The notes below the pieces were generated by a model. It was not told the origin of the DNA. It was given only the letters and a program-made list of their open reading frames with translations, and did not search any database. From the NCBI GenBank assembly GCA_001314705.1, contig LJSU01000018.1:120308-184307 (forward strand): DNA of 64,000 bases. Reading direction: 5' to 3'. Origin of the DNA: Rhodobacteraceae bacterium HLUCCO07. GTDB taxonomy: Bacteria; Pseudomonadota; Alphaproteobacteria; Rhodobacterales; Rhodobacteraceae. Both the position numbers and the translations under genes were made by a program. Numbering within the stretch: the first letter of the stretch is position 1; every line of letters begins with the position of its first letter. Shown one piece after another: positions 62,221-64,000 of this stretch.

Positions 62221-62315
62221 GTCCTGCCTCCTCGATTCCACGTCAGACTAGCCGCATTCGCTCGGTTGACGCAGCCCCAAAATCCACAGGCCGTTCCAGC
62301 CCCGTGCGCACTGCA

Positions 62316-63962
62316 TCAATCTGCCCGCACATCCGCGCGCGCCTCCTCGCGCGCAGGCGACGGCACGATGCCCTCCGGGCTCTCGCGAGACCGCTCGATC
62401 CGGTCGAGATGCAACCAGATCCGCCAGACATGGTAATTGACCCGGTGCAACCAGCGCGCGGCATCCATCTGTGCCAGCGCCACGCCGGGGGGATCGCCGT
62501 CCTGTCCTGCCCCGGCCAGAAGCTCATCGCGCAGCCGCCGCTCGCGGGTCTGGACGATTTCCTGCCACCGGCCGAACCACTCGGCCTGCCCGGACTCGTC
62601 CCCCGACAGGCCCCGGATCAGCCCCGCCCGGGTGATCCGCGCCAGCCGCGCCAGGCGCGACGCCCTTTGCAACGTCGCGACGCGCTCGTCCTGCGCCATG
62701 CGATAAGCCAGCCGCGTGAGATGGTCGAGGATATGCAGGATATCGGCATAACGCCACCGCACCGGACCAGTGAGCGTTGCCGAGTCGATGTTGTCGGCGA
62801 ATCCGCGCGTCTCGTCCAGCACGCGCATCGCCTGGCGCAAACGCGCATTGTCGCCTCGTGCCGGCCCCGACGGCGACAGACGCGCGATCAACAGGCCCTG
62901 CATGTGCCGCGCGATATCGCCCACCGTCGCGCCCGCCGCATCCACTGCCACCGCCGGCTGCACCAGAAGCCGGGAATCCAGCCGCGCCGTCAGCGCTTCG
63001 CGCCGCTCGCGCAGCACCGTCCGCACCAGCGCCATGAACGGCCCCAGCACGATCAGGATCGCCGCCACGCCCACGATATTGAAAACGGTGTGAAAGATCA
63101 CCAGCGACAGCCGCGCCGCATCGCGCCCGCCCTCGGCGATCCACGCCTCGGCCAGCGGCGCGAAAGGAATGAGAAGCATGAAGGCCAGCCCCCCGGTCAG
63201 CAGGTTGAACAGGAAATGCGCAAGCCCCGTCTGCCTTGCGGCCACCGTGCCGCCCAGCGTCGCCAGAAGCGCGGTGAATGTGGTGCCGATATTCATGCCG
63301 ATCACCATCACCGCCGCCTGCCCGAACCCGATCGCCCCGGCATCGAGCGCCACCAGCGCCGTCGCCACCCCCGCCGACGAGGATTGCGTCACCACCGTCA
63401 CGACCACCCCGATCAGCAAAAGCTGCGCCCGGCCCAGCGCCGTATCGCCCGGGAACCGCTCGGGCGTGACGACTTCGCCCAGCCCCGCCATTCCCGCCTG
63501 CATCAGGCCCAGCCCCAGGAAAAGAAGAGCGAATCCCGCCAGCGCCCCGCCGCCATGCCGGACCCGCGCCCCGCCGAAAAGCCGCATCATCCCGCCCATG
63601 AACACCAGCGGCAGCGCCAGCATGTCGAGGTCCAGCCGAAACCCCAGCGACGCCACCAGCCAACCGGTCAGCGTCGTGCCGATATTGGCGCCGAACACCA
63701 CCCCCAGCCCCTGCGCGAAGGTCAAGAGGCCCGCGCCGACGAAGCCGATCACCATCACCGTCACCGCCGACGAGCTTTGCAGCGCCGCCGTCACGACCGC
63801 ACCCGCCGCCACGCCGCGCAACGGCGTGCGCGTGAACCGCCGCAAGAGCCGGCGCATCGACTGACCGGCCAGCGCCTGCATGCCTTCGGTGAGCATCGTC
63901 ATGCCCAGAAGGAACAGGCCCACGCCGCCCAATGCCGTCAGGATACCGCTTGTCTCGCCCAT
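62316..63962 (-). CDS. Na/Pi cotransporter family protein (PhoU-like C-terminal region)
   Basis: GGVGLFLLGMTMLTEGMQALAGQSMRRLLRRFTRTPLRGVAAGAVVTAALQSSSAVTVMVIGFVGAG; second QSSSAG repeat. Confidence 0.92.
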   Translation of the reverse strand: MGETSGILTALGGVGLFLLGMTMLTEGMQALAGQSMRRLLRRFTRTPLRGVAAGAVVTAALQSSSAVTVMVIGFVGAGLLTFAQGLGVVFGANIGTTLTGWLVASLGFRLDLDMLALPLVFMGGMMRLFGGARVRHGGGALAGFALLFLGLGLMQAGMAGLGEVVTPERFPGDTALGRAQLLLIGVVVTVVTQSSSAGVATALVALDAGAIGFGQAAVMVIGMNIGTTFTALLATLGGTVAARQTGLAHFLFNLLTGGLAFMLLIPFAPLAEAWIAEGGRDAARLSLVIFHTVFNIVGVAAILIVLGPFMALVRTVLRERREALTARLDSRLLVQPAVAVDAAGATVGDIARHMQGLLIARLSPSGPARGDNARLRQAMRVLDETRGFADNIDSATLTGPVRWRYADILHILDHLTRLAYRMAQDERVATLQRASRLARLARITRAGLIRGLSGDESGQAEWFGRWQEIVQTRERRLRDELLAGAGQDGDPPGVALAQMDAARWLHRVNYHVWRIWLHLDRIERSRESPEGIVPSPAREEARADVRAD

Positions 63963-64000
63963 GCCTGCCCGTCGCCCTTCACAACGATCACAAGGCGCTT

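Noticed and set aside
60655-62436. 593-aa plus-strand ORF opposite DUF4153
   Set aside because: Q/R/H-rich antisense shadow of a membrane-protein gene.

Overview
High-GC alphaproteobacterial chromosomal window, probably Rhodobacteraceae/Roseobacter-type judging by gene content; taxonomy is inferred, not tested. It is densely coding, and I saw no rRNA, tRNA, CRISPR array, IS element or prophage. From left to right: (i) housekeeping genes lgt, midA-like and pgeF, a Hint-domain protein, a MacAB/DevBCA-like ABC exporter, an AEC transporter, an MBL-tatD-holB-tmk-dacA run and a SPOR lipoprotein; (ii) an aerobic benzoyl-CoA (box) cluster with a BoxR/BzdR-type regulator, thioesterase, BoxA, a tiny Cys-rich protein, BoxB, BoxC, DUF309, an alpha/beta hydrolase and benzoate-CoA ligase; (iii) a mutagenesis cassette SRAP-ImuA-ImuB-DnaE2; (iv) a roughly 20-kb catabolic block (about 31.5-53.3 kb) with BioYMN biotin uptake, a SucCD-like CoA ligase, three distinct biotin-dependent carboxyltransferases sharing one biotin carboxylase and one free-standing biotin carrier, a GntR/FCD regulator, an ADP-forming acyl-CoA synthetase, enoyl-CoA hydratase, a TRAP transporter, two SDRs, an MFS transporter and an FAD/NAD(P)-binding protein; (v) a urease operon ureDA-(small His-rich membrane protein)-ureBCEFG; (vi) an H-NOX/diguanylate cyclase pair, DUF4153 and a Na/Pi cotransporter. 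The strongest candidate for an undescribed system is block (iv). A near-palindromic 12-mer A[AT]TGTT[GA]ACA[AT][TA] recurs in four intergenic promoter regions spanning it, which suggests one GntR regulon. The substrate is unknown.
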